Part shown: piece by piece, positions 7,674 through 17,115 of the stretch | Position numbering within the stretch: position 1 is the first letter of the stretch | Layout: every line of letters starts with the position of its first letter | Origin: Arthrobacter sp. QXT-31 | GTDB taxonomy: Bacteria > Actinomycetota > Actinomycetes > Actinomycetales > Micrococcaceae | Assembly (NCBI RefSeq): GCF_001969265.1 | Contig: NZ_CP019304.1 | Coordinates: 992,001 to 1,056,000 of the forward strand | Reading direction: 5' to 3' | Length of the DNA stretch: 64,000 nucleotides | Made by a program: the position numbers and the translations under genes | The notes under the pieces: generated by a model | Databases searched by the model: none | Seen by the model: the letters and a program-made list of their open reading frames with translations, nothing else | What the model was told of the DNA's origin: nothing

Positions 7674-8597
7674 ATGAAGACCAGAAACAAAGTCCAGACC
7701 GCAGCCGCAGGGCTCGCCGTCGTATTGGCATTGAGCGCCTGTGGCGGCTCGGCCACTGGGGGCACAGCTACGGGAGATTCCAGGACCTCGAACACTGCCG
7801 ACATCTCCGAGGGCGTCCAGCCTGACGCGGCAGCGGTCAAACTGTTGCCGCAGTCGTACAAGGACAAGGGCGAGCTGACGGTCGCGATGGACCTCCACTA
7901 CCCGCCCACGACGTTCCTCGCGGAGGACAACACCACCCCGATTGGCCTGAACCCGGATGTTGCCCGGCTTGTTGCCAAGAAGCTGGACCTGAAGCTGAAG
8001 TTCGTTGACACGAAGTTCGACACGATCGTCCCAGGCCTGGACGGCGGGCGTTTCGACTTCACCGCCACCACGATGTCCAAGACCGAGGAGCGGCTGCAGG
8101 TGCTGGACATGATCGATTATTTCCGGGCCGGCAACTCCGTGGCCGCTGCCGCCGGGAACCCGCAGAACCTCACCGTAGAGACCCTGTGCGGAAAGAACAT
8201 CGCCGTGACCCAGGGCTCCACCGGGCAGCTCAAGCGCCTCCCGGCCCTCAACGAGCAGACCTGCACCTCCAAGGGACAGCCGGCGATCAACGCCGTGACA
8301 CTGCCCAACGTCCAGGAGGCCCTGACCCAGCTGCACTCCAAGCGGATCGACGGCGTGCTGTATGACACGACCTCACTGGGTTGGGCTGAGAAGCAGCAGC
8401 CAGGTTCCTTCACCATCCTTGGCCGGGTCAATGTCGGTTCGAACGACGTGACCGCGATCGGTGTGAAGAAGGGCTCGGCGCTAACTCCGGCGCTGCAGGC
8501 AGCTGTCCAGTCCGTCCTGAAGACCCCGGAGTACAAGGAGTCCCTGGAGACCTGGGGCCTGGAGTCCGGGGCCATCACCGACGCCAAGCTGAACTAG
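7674..8597 (+). CDS. Family 3 amino-acid-type ABC transporter substrate-binding lipoprotein (copy 1)
   Basis: The 307-residue exported binding protein starts at 7674, chosen because GAAGGGAAG lies just upstream and a lipoprotein signal follows (MKTRNKVQ, hydrophobic run, LALSAC with lipidated Cys23). An upstream extension to 7518 has no signal sequence. The mature part has SBP_bac_3 features: GELTVAMDLHYPP, NPDVARLVAKKL, FDTIVPGLDGGRFDFTATTMSKTEERLQ, and GKNIAVTQGSTGQL. Such proteins capture polar amino acids, opines or related amines outside the membrane. The copy at 15177 is closely similar over the whole length. The ligand is unknown. Confidence 0.9.
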   Translation: MKTRNKVQTAAAGLAVVLALSACGGSATGGTATGDSRTSNTADISEGVQPDAAAVKLLPQSYKDKGELTVAMDLHYPPTTFLAEDNTTPIGLNPDVARLVAKKLDLKLKFVDTKFDTIVPGLDGGRFDFTATTMSKTEERLQVLDMIDYFRAGNSVAAAAGNPQNLTVETLCGKNIAVTQGSTGQLKRLPALNEQTCTSKGQPAINAVTLPNVQEALTQLHSKRIDGVLYDTTSLGWAEKQQPGSFTILGRVNVGSNDVTAIGVKKGSALTPALQAAVQSVLKTPEYKESLETWGLESGAITDAKLN

Positions 8598-8609
8598 CGG
8601 GAGGCCTTG

Positions 8610-9542
8610 ATGGTTACAGCTACTAGAAAAGGAAGTGAAGCAGCGATGGGTAGCATCGATGCAGCCCTGAAGCCGCGGCTTCAGCTTCGGACTCCCGCCG
8701 AGTACGCCGGGTGGGTCCTGAGCATCCTTGTCGGCATCGGGATCCTGACCTCGGTCCTGACCAACCCCAACTTCAGGTGGGACATCGTCGGGAAGTACTT
8801 CTTCGCTGAGTCGATCCTGCGCGGGCTGATGCTCACGATCTTCCTCACGGTCGCGAGCATGGCCCTGGGCACCCTGCTCGGGCTGGCCCTGGCGGTCATG
8901 CGCTCCTCGCGCGTGAAGCCGGTTGCCATCGCGGCCGGTATCTACATCACCTTGTTCCGCGGCACCCCGGTGCTGGTGCAGCTGATTTTCTGGTTCAACA
9001 TCTCCGCCCTGTACCCGAACCTGACCATCGGCATCCCGTTCACCAACATCGGGACTGCGGTGGACACGAACGCGATCATGGGCCCCATCACAGCAGCCCT
9101 GGTTGGCCTGACGCTGAACGAGGCCGCTTATATGGCCGAAATCATCCGAGGCGGTTTCTCGGCCGTGGGCAAGGGCCAGATCGAGGCCGCGGACTCGCTC
9201 GGGATGAGCGCGGGCATGAAGATGCGCAAGGTCATCATTCCCCAGGCGATGCCCTCGATCATCCCGGCTACCGGTAACCAGGTCATCGGCATGTTCAAGG
9301 GAACCTCCCTCGTCAGCGTCCTGGGCGTCGCGGAACTGCTGCAAAGTGCGCAGCTGATCTACGCCCGCACCTACGAGACCATTCCGCTGCTGATCGTCGC
9401 CAGCCTCTGGTACCTGGTGATGACCCTGCTGCTGAGCTACCCGCAGTCCAAGCTCGAGCAAAAATACTCCCGCGCAACCTCCAGGCTTCCCCGCAAAGCC
9501 AAGGCCGTTACGCTGACAGACACGGAAGGTATAGCCCGATGA
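8610..9542 (+). CDS. Amino-acid-type ABC transporter permease (copy 1)
   Basis: This HisM/GlnP-type inner membrane subunit has about five to six hydrophobic segments, the first near residue 25-45 and the next near 65-90, and the cytoplasmic coupling loop EAADSLGMS with [15 protein letters not shown] before it. The ATG at 8610 follows a GGGAGG ribosome site by five bases; a TTG at 8607 is less well placed. The stop overlaps the ATPase ATG by four bases. It probably forms the membrane pore with the ATPase at 9539. Copy 2 at 16114 is highly similar, especially in the last two thirds. Confidence 0.9.
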   Translation: MVTATRKGSEAAMGSIDAALKPRLQLRTPAEYAGWVLSILVGIGILTSVLTNPNFRWDIVGKYFFAESILRGLMLTIFLTVASMALGTLLGLALAVMRSSRVKPVAIAAGIYITLFRGTPVLVQLIFWFNISALYPNLTIGIPFTNIGTAVDTNAIMGPITAALVGLTLNEAAYMAEIIRGGFSAVGKGQIEAADSLGMSAGMKMRKVIIPQAMPSIIPATGNQVIGMFKGTSLVSVLGVAELLQSAQLIYARTYETIPLLIVASLWYLVMTLLLSYPQSKLEQKYSRATSRLPRKAKAVTLTDTEGIAR

Positions 9543-10306
9543 GCACCGACGGAACTATTGTCGCCCGCAAAATCCGCAAGTCCTTCGGACCCAAAACAGT
9601 CCTGAAAGACATCGACCTGGACATCGCCAGCGGCGAGATCTGCTGCATCATCGGCCCCTCCGGTTCCGGCAAATCCACGATCCTGCGCTGCATCAACGGC
9701 CTGGAGACCGTCGACTCCGGAGTCCTGAAGGTCAACGGTGAAGACTTCGGCTACTACGAAACCGACACCGCCTATCACGCCCTGCCGCCCAAGAAACTCG
9801 CCGCCCAGCGCACCCGGGTCGGCATGGTCTTCCAGCAGTTCAACCTCTTCCCCAACATGACCGCCGAGGAAAACGTCATGTCCGGGCCCGTGCTGGTCAA
9901 AGGCGCCGACAAGAAAGCCTCCGCGAAACGGGCACACGAACTGCTCGCCAGTGTGGGCCTTGCCGGGTTCGGGGACTACTACCCCGCCCAGCTCTCCGGC
10001 GGACAGCAGCAGCGCGTCGCGATCGCCCGGTCCCTGGCCATGGACCCCGAGATCATGCTCTTCGACGAACCCACCTCCGCCCTGGACCCGGAAAAAGTCG
10101 GCGAAGTCCTCATGGTCATGCAGGACCTGGCCAAGAAGGGCATGACCATGGTCGTGGTCACCCACGAAATGGGCTTCGCCCGCGAAGTCTCAGACTCCCT
10201 GATCTTCATGGACGACGGCTACGTAGTTGAACGCGGCGACGCCCGGGAAGTCCTGCGCAATCCAAAGGAAGCCCGCACCAAGGCCTTCCTGGACAAGGTG
10301 CTCTAA
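9539..10306 (+). CDS. Amino-acid-type ABC transporter ATP-binding protein
   Basis: The 255-residue ATPase has Walker [10 protein letters not shown] (39-47), Q-loop VFQQFN (98-102), signature LSGGQQQR (152-159), Walker B EIMLFDEP with Glu177, and the H-loop VTHEM near 203. This is the GlnQ/HisP class. It powers import through the permease encoded just upstream. No second ATPase accompanies the duplicated binding protein and permease at 15177-17046, so this subunit may serve both importers. The start overlaps the permease stop (ATGA). Confidence 0.93.
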   Translation: MSTDGTIVARKIRKSFGPKTVLKDIDLDIASGEICCIIGPSGSGKSTILRCINGLETVDSGVLKVNGEDFGYYETDTAYHALPPKKLAAQRTRVGMVFQQFNLFPNMTAEENVMSGPVLVKGADKKASAKRAHELLASVGLAGFGDYYPAQLSGGQQQRVAIARSLAMDPEIMLFDEPTSALDPEKVGEVLMVMQDLAKKGMTMVVVTHEMGFAREVSDSLIFMDDGYVVERGDAREVLRNPKEARTKAFLDKVL

Positions 10307-10308
10307 AC

Positions 10309-11442
10309 ATGGACGGAGAACTCGCCGTCATCGGCCTCGGCAGCATCGGAAGCATGGCCCTCTGGCAAGCCTCCCGCCTCACCGACTCGGTCACCGGCTT
10401 CGAAGCAGCAACCCCCGCCCACGGCCGCAGCGCCGTAGGCGGAGACACCCGCCTGTTCCGCATGCTCTACCGCGGCAACCCCGACTACTACCTCATCCTG
10501 GAACGCTCCCGTGCCCTCTGGGCCGAACTCGAAGCCGAAACCGGCCAGAACATCCTCACCCGCTGCGGGGGACTGTCCATCGGAACGAACAACGGCCCCT
10601 ACCTCTCCGCGCTGCTCGACACCACCCGCGCCACCGGCGCCGAGCACCAAATCCTTACCCGCGAAGACATGGCAGAGCGCTACCCCCAGCACAACCTCCG
10701 CGATGACGACATCGCCGTCTACGATCCCCACGCCGGGGCCCTGCGCACCGAACGAGCCGTCACCGCCGCTGTCACCGCCGCGCAGGCGAACGGGGCAACC
10801 ATTCACACCAACACCCCCATTGACAGCATCGAGGAAACCAACGACGGCGTCCTCATCACCTCCGGCAGCAGATCCTGGACGTTTGAGAACGTCATCGTTT
10901 CCTCCGGCGGCTGGTCCCAGCGCCTCATGCCCGACTACCTGAAAACCGCAACTCAAACCAAACGGATCTTCCTGACCTGGTTCCTCGCAAAAAACCCGGC
11001 CGAGTTCTCACCCGACCGATTCCCCATCTTCATCCGGATTTCAGGCGACCGCTCCATGTATGGTGCGCCCGCCGTTGACGGCGCAACTGTCAAGGCAACC
11101 CTGGACGGACGCGGCAAACCCACACCCTCCGCCGACTCCGTCCTCCGGGACCTCACCCCCGGGGAGATCACAGAAACCACCGAAACCGTCACCGAGTTCT
11201 TCCCCGGCCTGCACCCCACCATTGTCCGCACAGACGCCTTCCCCGACCTGTTCACGAAGGACGGAAACCCCCTCCTTGGCCGATTCAGCGAAGTCAGCAG
11301 GATCTACTGCGCCACCGGCTTCTCTGGAGGCGGCTTCAAGAATGCCACTGGCTACGGGGAAATAGCCGCGCACGAGGCCTTGGGCAAACGGCCCTTTGAA
11401 GGCCTGGATTTCGTAAGGCCCCGACGGTACAGGACCAACTGA
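10309..11442 (+). CDS. N-methyl-L-tryptophan/sarcosine-oxidase-like FAD oxidoreductase (copy 1)
   Basis: The 377-residue flavoprotein begins with the FAD motif GLGSIG (9-14). It carries the MTOX/MSOX-family segments GDTRLFRMLYRG, LTREDMAERYPQHNL, GGWSQRLMPDYL and ATGFSGGGFKNATG. Family members oxidise secondary amino acids (N-methyl amino acids) to an imine plus H2O2. The position where classical MSOX/MTOX enzymes hold the covalent-flavin cysteine (C-x-Y-T-x-T-P-D) reads AFPDLFTKDG, with no cysteine, so FAD is probably held non-covalently. It starts 3 bases after the ATPase stop, with AAGGTG as ribosome site. A close paralogue lies at 26499-27674. Confidence 0.85.
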   Translation: MDGELAVIGLGSIGSMALWQASRLTDSVTGFEAATPAHGRSAVGGDTRLFRMLYRGNPDYYLILERSRALWAELEAETGQNILTRCGGLSIGTNNGPYLSALLDTTRATGAEHQILTREDMAERYPQHNLRDDDIAVYDPHAGALRTERAVTAAVTAAQANGATIHTNTPIDSIEETNDGVLITSGSRSWTFENVIVSSGGWSQRLMPDYLKTATQTKRIFLTWFLAKNPAEFSPDRFPIFIRISGDRSMYGAPAVDGATVKATLDGRGKPTPSADSVLRDLTPGEITETTETVTEFFPGLHPTIVRTDAFPDLFTKDGNPLLGRFSEVSRIYCATGFSGGGFKNATGYGEIAAHEALGKRPFEGLDFVRPRRYRTN

Positions 11443-11483
11443 CGCCGACAGTTAGAAGCTGGCTGCGATCGCACTGATCGCAT

Positions 11484-11495
11484 ATTGTTGACAAT
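11484..11495. promoter_or_regulatory. GntR/FCD-type operator candidate 3 before the aminotransferase gene
   Basis: Perfect palindrome ATTGTTGACAAT, followed by TTACAGTT as in the extended arm. It lies 28 bases upstream of the aminotransferase ATG in an 80-base gap. TTGACA at 11488 could again be a -35 element, giving a very short leader. Confidence 0.65.
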
Positions 11496-11522
11496 TTACA
11501 GTTCCTAAGAAAGTATGAAGCC

Positions 11523-12776
11523 ATGGCAACTCTCAGCCCCCTCCTCAAGCAGGCAACTCCGGTGGTCGTAGACCATGCTCTCGGCAGCTGGATCCACGCC
11601 ACCGACGGTAAAAAGTACCTCGATTTCACCACCGGAATCGGCGTTACGAGTACGGGACACTGCCACCCCGACGTCGTAGCGGCAGCCCGCGAACAGGTGG
11701 GCAAGATTGTCCATGCCCAGTACACCACCGTGATGCACAAGCCATTGCTTGAGCTCACCGAAAGGCTGGGAGACTTCCTGCCCTCGGGGCTGGACAGCGT
11801 TTTCTACGCCACCTCCGGCTCCGAGGCAGTGGAAGCCTCCGTCCGCCTTGCGCGGATGGCCACGGGCCGGCCCAACATCATCTCCTTCCAGGGCGGCTTT
11901 CACGGCAGGACGGTGGGCGCTGCCTCCCTTACCACCGCAGGCACCAAATTCCGGTCCGGCTTCTCCCCCCTCATGGGCGGGGTGCACATCGCGCCCTTCC
12001 CGCATTCGTACCGGTACGGCTGGGACGAGGAAACAGCAGTCAACTTCGCACTGAAGGAACTGGACCACCTCTTCCTCAGCATCAGCAGCCCAGCAGACAC
12101 TGCCGGCTTCATCATCGAACCCGTCCTCGGCGACGGCGGCTACATCCCCACTCCCCCGGCGTTCCTGCAGGGCCTGCGGGAACGGGCTGACCGGCACGGC
12201 ATCGTGCTCATCGTGGACGAAGTCCAGGCTGGCGTGGGCCGCACCGGAAAGTTCTGGGGACACGACTGGGCAGGGATTCGCCCCGACGTCGTCATTACCG
12301 CCAAGGGCCTGGCGAGCGGTTTCCCGATCTCGGCCATTGCCGCCTCGGCGGAACTGATGGGCAAGGCCTGGCCCGGCTCCCAGGGCGGCACCTACGGCGG
12401 AAACGCCGTCGCCGCCGCGGCCGGCGTGGCGACCCTCGGCGTCATTGAACGCGAAAACCTGGTGGAGAACGCCCTGCTCCGCGGCGATGAGCTGCGCACC
12501 GGGCTGGAAGGCCTCAAGGCAGACTTTGCGGGAATCGGAAACGTCCGCGGCCGCGGCCTCATGCAAGGCATCGAATTCACCACGGCGGACAACGTCCCTG
12601 ATGCCGCTACCGCCCTGGCCGTCCAGCAGGAAGCCATCAAGGAAGAGCTCCTCCTGCTCACCTGCGGGCCGCACGGCAACGTCATCCGCATCATCCCGCC
12701 CCTCAACGTCAGCAGCGACGAGATCCAGGCAGGGCTGACCAGGTTCACCCAGGCGCTGAAGACGGCCACCTCCTAA
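11523..12776 (+). CDS. Class III PLP aminotransferase (4-aminobutyrate/omega-amino-acid type)
   Basis: The 417-residue enzyme has the class III layout: TSGSEA at 97-102 for phosphate binding, FHGRT (127-131), the cofactor Asp in VDEVQAGVGRTG (Asp232), and the Schiff-base lysine Lys261 in ITAKGLASG. Relatives are GABA, ornithine, beta-alanine or putrescine aminotransferases that move a terminal amino group to 2-oxoglutarate or pyruvate and leave a semialdehyde. The semialdehyde dehydrogenase gene 27 bases downstream fits that product. An operator palindrome lies directly upstream. The precise substrate is not determined. Confidence 0.9.
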   Translation: MATLSPLLKQATPVVVDHALGSWIHATDGKKYLDFTTGIGVTSTGHCHPDVVAAAREQVGKIVHAQYTTVMHKPLLELTERLGDFLPSGLDSVFYATSGSEAVEASVRLARMATGRPNIISFQGGFHGRTVGAASLTTAGTKFRSGFSPLMGGVHIAPFPHSYRYGWDEETAVNFALKELDHLFLSISSPADTAGFIIEPVLGDGGYIPTPPAFLQGLRERADRHGIVLIVDEVQAGVGRTGKFWGHDWAGIRPDVVITAKGLASGFPISAIAASAELMGKAWPGSQGGTYGGNAVAAAAGVATLGVIERENLVENALLRGDELRTGLEGLKADFAGIGNVRGRGLMQGIEFTTADNVPDAATALAVQQEAIKEELLLLTCGPHGNVIRIIPPLNVSSDEIQAGLTRFTQALKTATS

Positions 12777-12803
12777 TCCCCCTACGATCCTTGAAAGCGT
12801 GAC

Positions 12804-14258
12804 ATGAGCTCTTCATTTGACCCCACTGGCCTCCACACCGAGCTGTTCATTGACGGCGCCTGGCAGAACGCCGCCGGCGGCGCCACTTTCCCTGTAGAAA
12901 ACCCGGCCACCCATGAAATCATCGCCCACGTGGCCGACGGCGGGTCCGAAGACGCAGCCCGGGCCATCGAGGCCGCAGGCCGCGCCCAGGCAGAATGGGC
13001 GAAGTCCACACCCCGGGCACGGGCCGACGTCCTGCGCCGCGCCTTTGAGCTGGTTATTGCCAACACCGACCGTCTCGCAGCGATCATGACGGCTGAGATG
13101 GGCAAGCCTTTGGCGGAGGCGAAGGGCGAAGTGGCTTACGGCGCAGAAATGCTCCGCTGGTTCTCAGAAGAAGCCGTCCGCATCGGCGGAGATCAGGCTA
13201 CCTCCGTTGACGGCAAAAACAGGATCATGATCACCAAGGAACCGGTCGGCCCGTGCGTACTGGTCACCCCGTGGAACTTCCCGCTGGCCATGGGTGCCCG
13301 CAAAATCGCCCCGGCCATTGCCGCGGGCTGCACCATGGTCTTCAAGCCTGCCGAGCTGACACCGCTGACGTCCCTTGCCCTGGTTGAAATCTTCAGGGAG
13401 GCAGGACTGCCCGACGGCGTCCTGAACGTCGTGACCACCTCCAGCGCCTCCACAGTTGTCGGACACTGGATGAGCAGCGGCATTGCACGGAAGGTGAGCT
13501 TTACCGGCTCCACCGAGGTCGGCAAGATCCTGCTGCGCCAGGCGGCCGAGAACGTCATGCGCTCCTCCATGGAACTGGGTGGAAACGCCCCGTTCATCGT
13601 CCTGGCCGATGCGGACATTGAAAAAGCCGTGGACGGCGCCATGAAGGCCAAGATGCGCAACATGGGCGAGGCCTGCACCGCTGCGAACCGCTTCTTCGTG
13701 CACCGCTCCGTCATCGAGGAATTCAGCGAGAAGTTCGCCAAGAGGATCTCCGAACTGCAAGTGGGCAACGGCGCACTGGAGGGAACCGACGTCGGACCCC
13801 TCATCGAACAGAAGGGCTTGGACAAGGTTGAGAACCTGGTCAGCGATGCGGTCGCCAAGGGCGCGCGCATCCTGACAGGCGGCAGCCGCCCGGAGGGTCC
13901 GGGATACTTCTACACCCCCACCGTCCTGACCGACGTGCCCCTGGACGCAGATATGATGACTACTGAGATTTTCGGTCCGGTCGCGGGCATTACGCCCTTC
14001 GACAGCGAGGACGAAGTGCTGCGCCTCGCCAACGACACCGAATGGGGCCTGGTGGGCTACGTCTTTACAGAGAGCATGGAAAAGGCCCTGCGCTTCTCCG
14101 CAGACCTGGAAGTAGGCATGGTCGGACTGAACACCGGCCTGGTCTCCAATCCTGCAGCACCCTTCGGGGGCGTCAAGCAGTCCGGCCTGGGACGCGAAGG
14201 CGGCAAGATTGGCATCGATGAATTCCTGGAAACGAAGTACACAGCAGTAGCGGTCTAG
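12804..14258 (+). CDS. NAD(P)-dependent succinate-semialdehyde dehydrogenase-like aldehyde dehydrogenase
   Basis: The 484-residue ALDH has TPWNFPLAMGARK at 155-167, FTGSTEVGK (233-241), general base Glu257 (MELGGN) and catalytic Cys291 in NMGEACTAANR. ACTAANRF and FGGVKQSGLGREGG near the C-terminus are typical of actinobacterial GabD-type enzymes, which oxidise succinate semialdehyde to succinate. Pairing with the class III aminotransferase supports a GABA-shunt-like step. The paralogue at 25046-26497 aligns from end to end with one residue shift. The ribosome site is weak (GAAAG). Confidence 0.9.
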   Translation: MSSSFDPTGLHTELFIDGAWQNAAGGATFPVENPATHEIIAHVADGGSEDAARAIEAAGRAQAEWAKSTPRARADVLRRAFELVIANTDRLAAIMTAEMGKPLAEAKGEVAYGAEMLRWFSEEAVRIGGDQATSVDGKNRIMITKEPVGPCVLVTPWNFPLAMGARKIAPAIAAGCTMVFKPAELTPLTSLALVEIFREAGLPDGVLNVVTTSSASTVVGHWMSSGIARKVSFTGSTEVGKILLRQAAENVMRSSMELGGNAPFIVLADADIEKAVDGAMKAKMRNMGEACTAANRFFVHRSVIEEFSEKFAKRISELQVGNGALEGTDVGPLIEQKGLDKVENLVSDAVAKGARILTGGSRPEGPGYFYTPTVLTDVPLDADMMTTEIFGPVAGITPFDSEDEVLRLANDTEWGLVGYVFTESMEKALRFSADLEVGMVGLNTGLVSNPAAPFGGVKQSGLGREGGKIGIDEFLETKYTAVAV

Positions 14259-14297
14259 AGGGCCTTTAGGCCGAAGAATGAAATGAGGGGGATGTCA

Positions 14298-14990
14298 ATG
14301 GCGGCACCAGAAGGACTGTTTGTCCTGGAAGGAAGACCGACGGCGCAGCTGATCGCCGATCAGCTGCGGGAACAGATCGTCCAGGGGACCTTCCGTCCCG
14401 GACAGCAGATCAATGAGTCTGCAGTGGCCGCCCAGTTGCGGACGTCCAGGGGCCCGCTCAGGGAAGCGCTGCAGCGCCTGTGCCAGGAGGGTCTCCTGGT
14501 CAGCCACCGTAACCGGGGGGTCTTCGTCCTGGAGCTGTCGACCGCCGACGTCGAAGAGATCTACGCCGTCCGGGAGGCGGTGGAACTGGCCGCCTCCAGC
14601 ACCTTGTTGGAAGCCGGGCAGGACCAGATCAACGACACCTGCCGGGTGCTCAAGGAAATCGTCAGGGACATGGCGAAGCACGTTGCCGCGTCCGACTGGC
14701 AGGCGATTGCACGGTTGGACATGCAATTCCACACCACCTTTGTTGCAGGAACGGGCAATACCCGGCTGATCCGTATATACGAGACCCTCGCGGCCGAATC
14801 CAGGATGTGCATACTCAACCTGGAAGTCTCCTACCCCCGCCTGGACGTGCTGGTCCAGGAACATCAGGAACTTCTGGACCTGCTCCAGGCAGGAGACAGA
14901 GAAGGATTGCAGCAGGCCGTCAAACGTCACCTGCAAAAAGCGGTTGAGGATCTCACCGTCACAAGGCAAGACGGGGAAATCACCCTCTAG
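14298..14990 (+). CDS. GntR-family transcriptional regulator, FCD subfamily (copy 1)
   Basis: The protein has an N-terminal winged helix (about residues 10-75: INESAVAAQLRTSRGPLREALQRL, then a GVFV wing) and an all-helical FCD ligand domain with likely metal ligands in DMQFH, VQEHQE and VKRHLQ. Three in-frame ATGs exist (14283, 14292, 14298). GAGGGGG at 14285-14291 is correctly spaced only for 14298. It follows the aldehyde dehydrogenase gene by about 40 bases and is nearly duplicated at 17116. It is a candidate for binding the ATTGTYRACAAT palindromes. Confidence 0.9.
   Translation: MAAPEGLFVLEGRPTAQLIADQLREQIVQGTFRPGQQINESAVAAQLRTSRGPLREALQRLCQEGLLVSHRNRGVFVLELSTADVEEIYAVREAVELAASSTLLEAGQDQINDTCRVLKEIVRDMAKHVAASDWQAIARLDMQFHTTFVAGTGNTRLIRIYETLAAESRMCILNLEVSYPRLDVLVQEHQELLDLLQAGDREGLQQAVKRHLQKAVEDLTVTRQDGEITL
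14345..14367. repeat. 23-bp inverted repeat inside the GntR gene (copy 1)
   Basis: GCAGCTGATC, a 3-base spacer GCC, then GATCAGCTGC: a perfect inverted repeat within the codons for AQLIADQLRE. The identical 23 bases occur in the paralogue at 17163-17185. Confidence 0.7.
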
Positions 14991-15020
14991 GGTGCTTCCC
15001 CGAGCAGGATCCGTAGCGCG

Positions 15021-15053
15021 GAGGTGGCCTGTTCCCGTGGAGCCGGCCACCTC
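15021..15053 (+). terminator. Hairpin terminator after GntR copy 1
   Basis: GAGGTGGCC (15021-15029) pairs with GGCCACCTC (15045-15053) across a 15-base loop, with a short T-containing tail (TGCGTTT). It lies about 30 bases after the regulator stop codon. Confidence 0.5.
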
Positions 15054-15080
15054 TGCGTTTCCCACAAAAAGTTTTTGTAA

Positions 15081-15092
15081 ATTGTCGATGAT
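15081..15092. promoter_or_regulatory. GntR/FCD-type operator candidate 4 before importer copy 2
   Basis: ATTGTCGATGAT, two mismatches to a perfect palindrome, preceded by the extended arm TTTTTGTAA. It lies 15 bases before GGTTGCATT (15107-15115), nearly the same geometry as operator 2 and GGTTGCATT at 7502-7510. Confidence 0.55.
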
Positions 15093-15176
15093 CTGCGATC
15101 CGTCGTGGTTGCATTATTGAGTAGGAAGCAATAGCCCAAAAACCCCCCCAACAGCACCCCGCCCCGGGAAGTACCG

Positions 15177-16103
15177 ATGAAAAGCAGAAGCAACCTCCAG
15201 CAAGTCGTTGCAGTGTTGGCCATTCTCTTTGCACTCGGGGGGTGCGGCATCGGCGGAAGCGGCGATCCGGCACAGGAGGGCTCGAGCAGGTCAAATACGG
15301 CTGACATCTCGGAGGGAGTCCAGCCCGACGAGTCAGCGGTCAAGCTGCTGCCGCAGTCCTACAAGGACCGGGGCGAACTGACGGTCGCGATGGACCTGCA
15401 TTATCCCCCGACGACGTTCCTGGCTGAGGACAACACCACCCCCATCGGCCTCAACCCGGACATGGCACGGCTGATTGCCAAGAAGCTTGGACTGAAGCTG
15501 AAGTTCGAGAACACCTCTTTCGACACCATCATTCCCGGCCTTGACGGCGGCCGCTACGACTTCACCGCCACCACAATGTCCCCCACCCCTGAGCGCTTGA
15601 AGGTGCTGGACATGATCGATTACTTCAACGGAGGCGTTTCGGTTGCCGTTGCGCACGGCAACCCGCTGAACATCAGCAATGACGATATGTGCGGCAGGAA
15701 CATTGCGGTCACCAAGGGCTCCAATGCGCAGCTGAAGCATCTGCCGAACGTCTCCGAATGGACCTGCACTTCCAAGGGCAAGCCTGCCATCAACGGCGTC
15801 ACCCTGCCCAACGTCCAGGAAGCCCTCACGCAGCTGACCTCGAAGCGCATCGATGGTGTCTTCTATGACACCCCGGCGCTGGCCTGGGCAGCCAAGCAGC
15901 AGCCGAACACTTTCACGATCCTGACGCCACAGATGGATACGCGCTCCGATCACGTGGCTGCCATCGGCCTAAAGAAGGGATCACCACTGACGCCGGCCCT
16001 GCAGAAGGCCGTCCAGTCCGTTCTGGACAGTCCCGAATACAAGCAGTCGCTCGCCAATTGGGGCCTCGAGGCAGGCGCCATCACGGAAGCAAAGCTCAAC
16101 TAG
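15177..16103 (+). CDS. Family 3 amino-acid-type ABC transporter substrate-binding lipoprotein (copy 2)
   Basis: The 308-residue protein has a lipoprotein signal (hydrophobic run, LFALGGC with Cys23) and the SBP_bac_3 fold. From SNTADISEGVQPD onward it parallels copy 1 at 7674 with short conserved blocks (LLPQSYKD, VAMDLHYPPTTFLAEDN). Differences cluster in the central lobe (VSVAVAHGNPLNISNDDMC against SVAAAAGNPQNLTVETLC) and near the end (LTPQMDTRSDHVAA), where ligand specificity could diverge. It probably binds a related but not identical solute. The operon continues with permease copy 2. Confidence 0.88.
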   Translation: MKSRSNLQQVVAVLAILFALGGCGIGGSGDPAQEGSSRSNTADISEGVQPDESAVKLLPQSYKDRGELTVAMDLHYPPTTFLAEDNTTPIGLNPDMARLIAKKLGLKLKFENTSFDTIIPGLDGGRYDFTATTMSPTPERLKVLDMIDYFNGGVSVAVAHGNPLNISNDDMCGRNIAVTKGSNAQLKHLPNVSEWTCTSKGKPAINGVTLPNVQEALTQLTSKRIDGVFYDTPALAWAAKQQPNTFTILTPQMDTRSDHVAAIGLKKGSPLTPALQKAVQSVLDSPEYKQSLANWGLEAGAITEAKLN

Positions 16104-16113
16104 GGGACACACC

Positions 16114-17046
16114 GTGCTGAAATTCAATGGCCACGGAAGTAATACCAAAACGACGCCGGTGGACCCAGCCCTCAAGCCGAGGCTCCGTCGGCGAAGCGCG
16201 TTTGAGTACGCCGCCTGGGTCGCATGCGGTCTCCTGGCCGTGGGCATTCTCTTTTCCGTAACGACCAACCCCAACTTCAAGTGGGGGGTGGTGGCCCGGT
16301 ACTTCACCCACGAAACCATCATCCGCGGCTTGCTGCTGACCATCTTCCTCACCATTGCCAGCATGGTTTTCGGGACACTGCTGGGCCTGGCCTTGGCGAT
16401 CATGAGGTCCTCCAGCATCAAACCGATTGCCGCCACCGCGGGCGCTTACATCACCTTGTTTCGCGGGACACCCGTTCTGGTGCAGCTCATCTTCTGGTTC
16501 AACATCGCCGCTTTGTACCCGAACCTCACCATCGGAATCCCGTTCACCGACATCGGCACCGCTATAGACATCAACGCGCTGATGGCACCCATCACGGCTG
16601 CCCTCATCGGCCTGAGCCTTAACGAGGCCGCCTATATGGCCGAAATCATCCGCGGCGGGTTCACTGCCGTCGGCAAGGGCCAGATCGAAGCCGCCGACTC
16701 GCTGGGAATGAGCCGCGCAACGAAAATGCGCAAGGTCATCATTCCGCAGGCCATGCCCTCGATTATCCCGGCCACCGGCAACCAGGTCATCGGCATGTTC
16801 AAGGAAACCTCCCTCGTCAGCGTGCTCGGCGTCGCCGAACTGCTCCAAAGCGCCCAGCTCATCTACGCCCGCACCTACGAGACCATCCCGCTGCTGATCG
16901 TCGCCAGCCTCTGGTACCTCGTGATGACCCTCCTGCTGAGCTACCCGCAGTCCCTTCTGGAGAAAAGGTACTCCCGCTCTTCCGCAACGCTTCCCCGTAA
17001 AGCGAAGAAGGTTGTGCTCACGCAACCGGAAGGCATTGCCCGATGA
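16114..17046 (+). CDS. Amino-acid-type ABC transporter permease (copy 2)
   Basis: The 310-residue HisM/GlnP-type permease starts with GTG at 16114; the ribosome site AGGGGAC overlaps the stop of the upstream gene. It shares with copy 1 the coupling loop [14 protein letters not shown] and the block [24 protein letters not shown]. One visible difference is KETSLV against KGTSLV. It ends in GIAR followed by TGA, exactly as copy 1, but no ATPase gene follows. The sequence continues ATGAGCA and then diverges into the leader of the second GntR gene. Confidence 0.88.
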   Translation: MLKFNGHGSNTKTTPVDPALKPRLRRRSAFEYAAWVACGLLAVGILFSVTTNPNFKWGVVARYFTHETIIRGLLLTIFLTIASMVFGTLLGLALAIMRSSSIKPIAATAGAYITLFRGTPVLVQLIFWFNIAALYPNLTIGIPFTDIGTAIDINALMAPITAALIGLSLNEAAYMAEIIRGGFTAVGKGQIEAADSLGMSRATKMRKVIIPQAMPSIIPATGNQVIGMFKETSLVSVLGVAELLQSAQLIYARTYETIPLLIVASLWYLVMTLLLSYPQSLLEKRYSRSSATLPRKAKKVVLTQPEGIAR

Positions 17047-17115
17047 GCAGTGCACGGGCCAGCTATTGTCTGGAACATACGTAAAACGGCCACGCAGCGA
17101 AATGAGGAGATGTCA

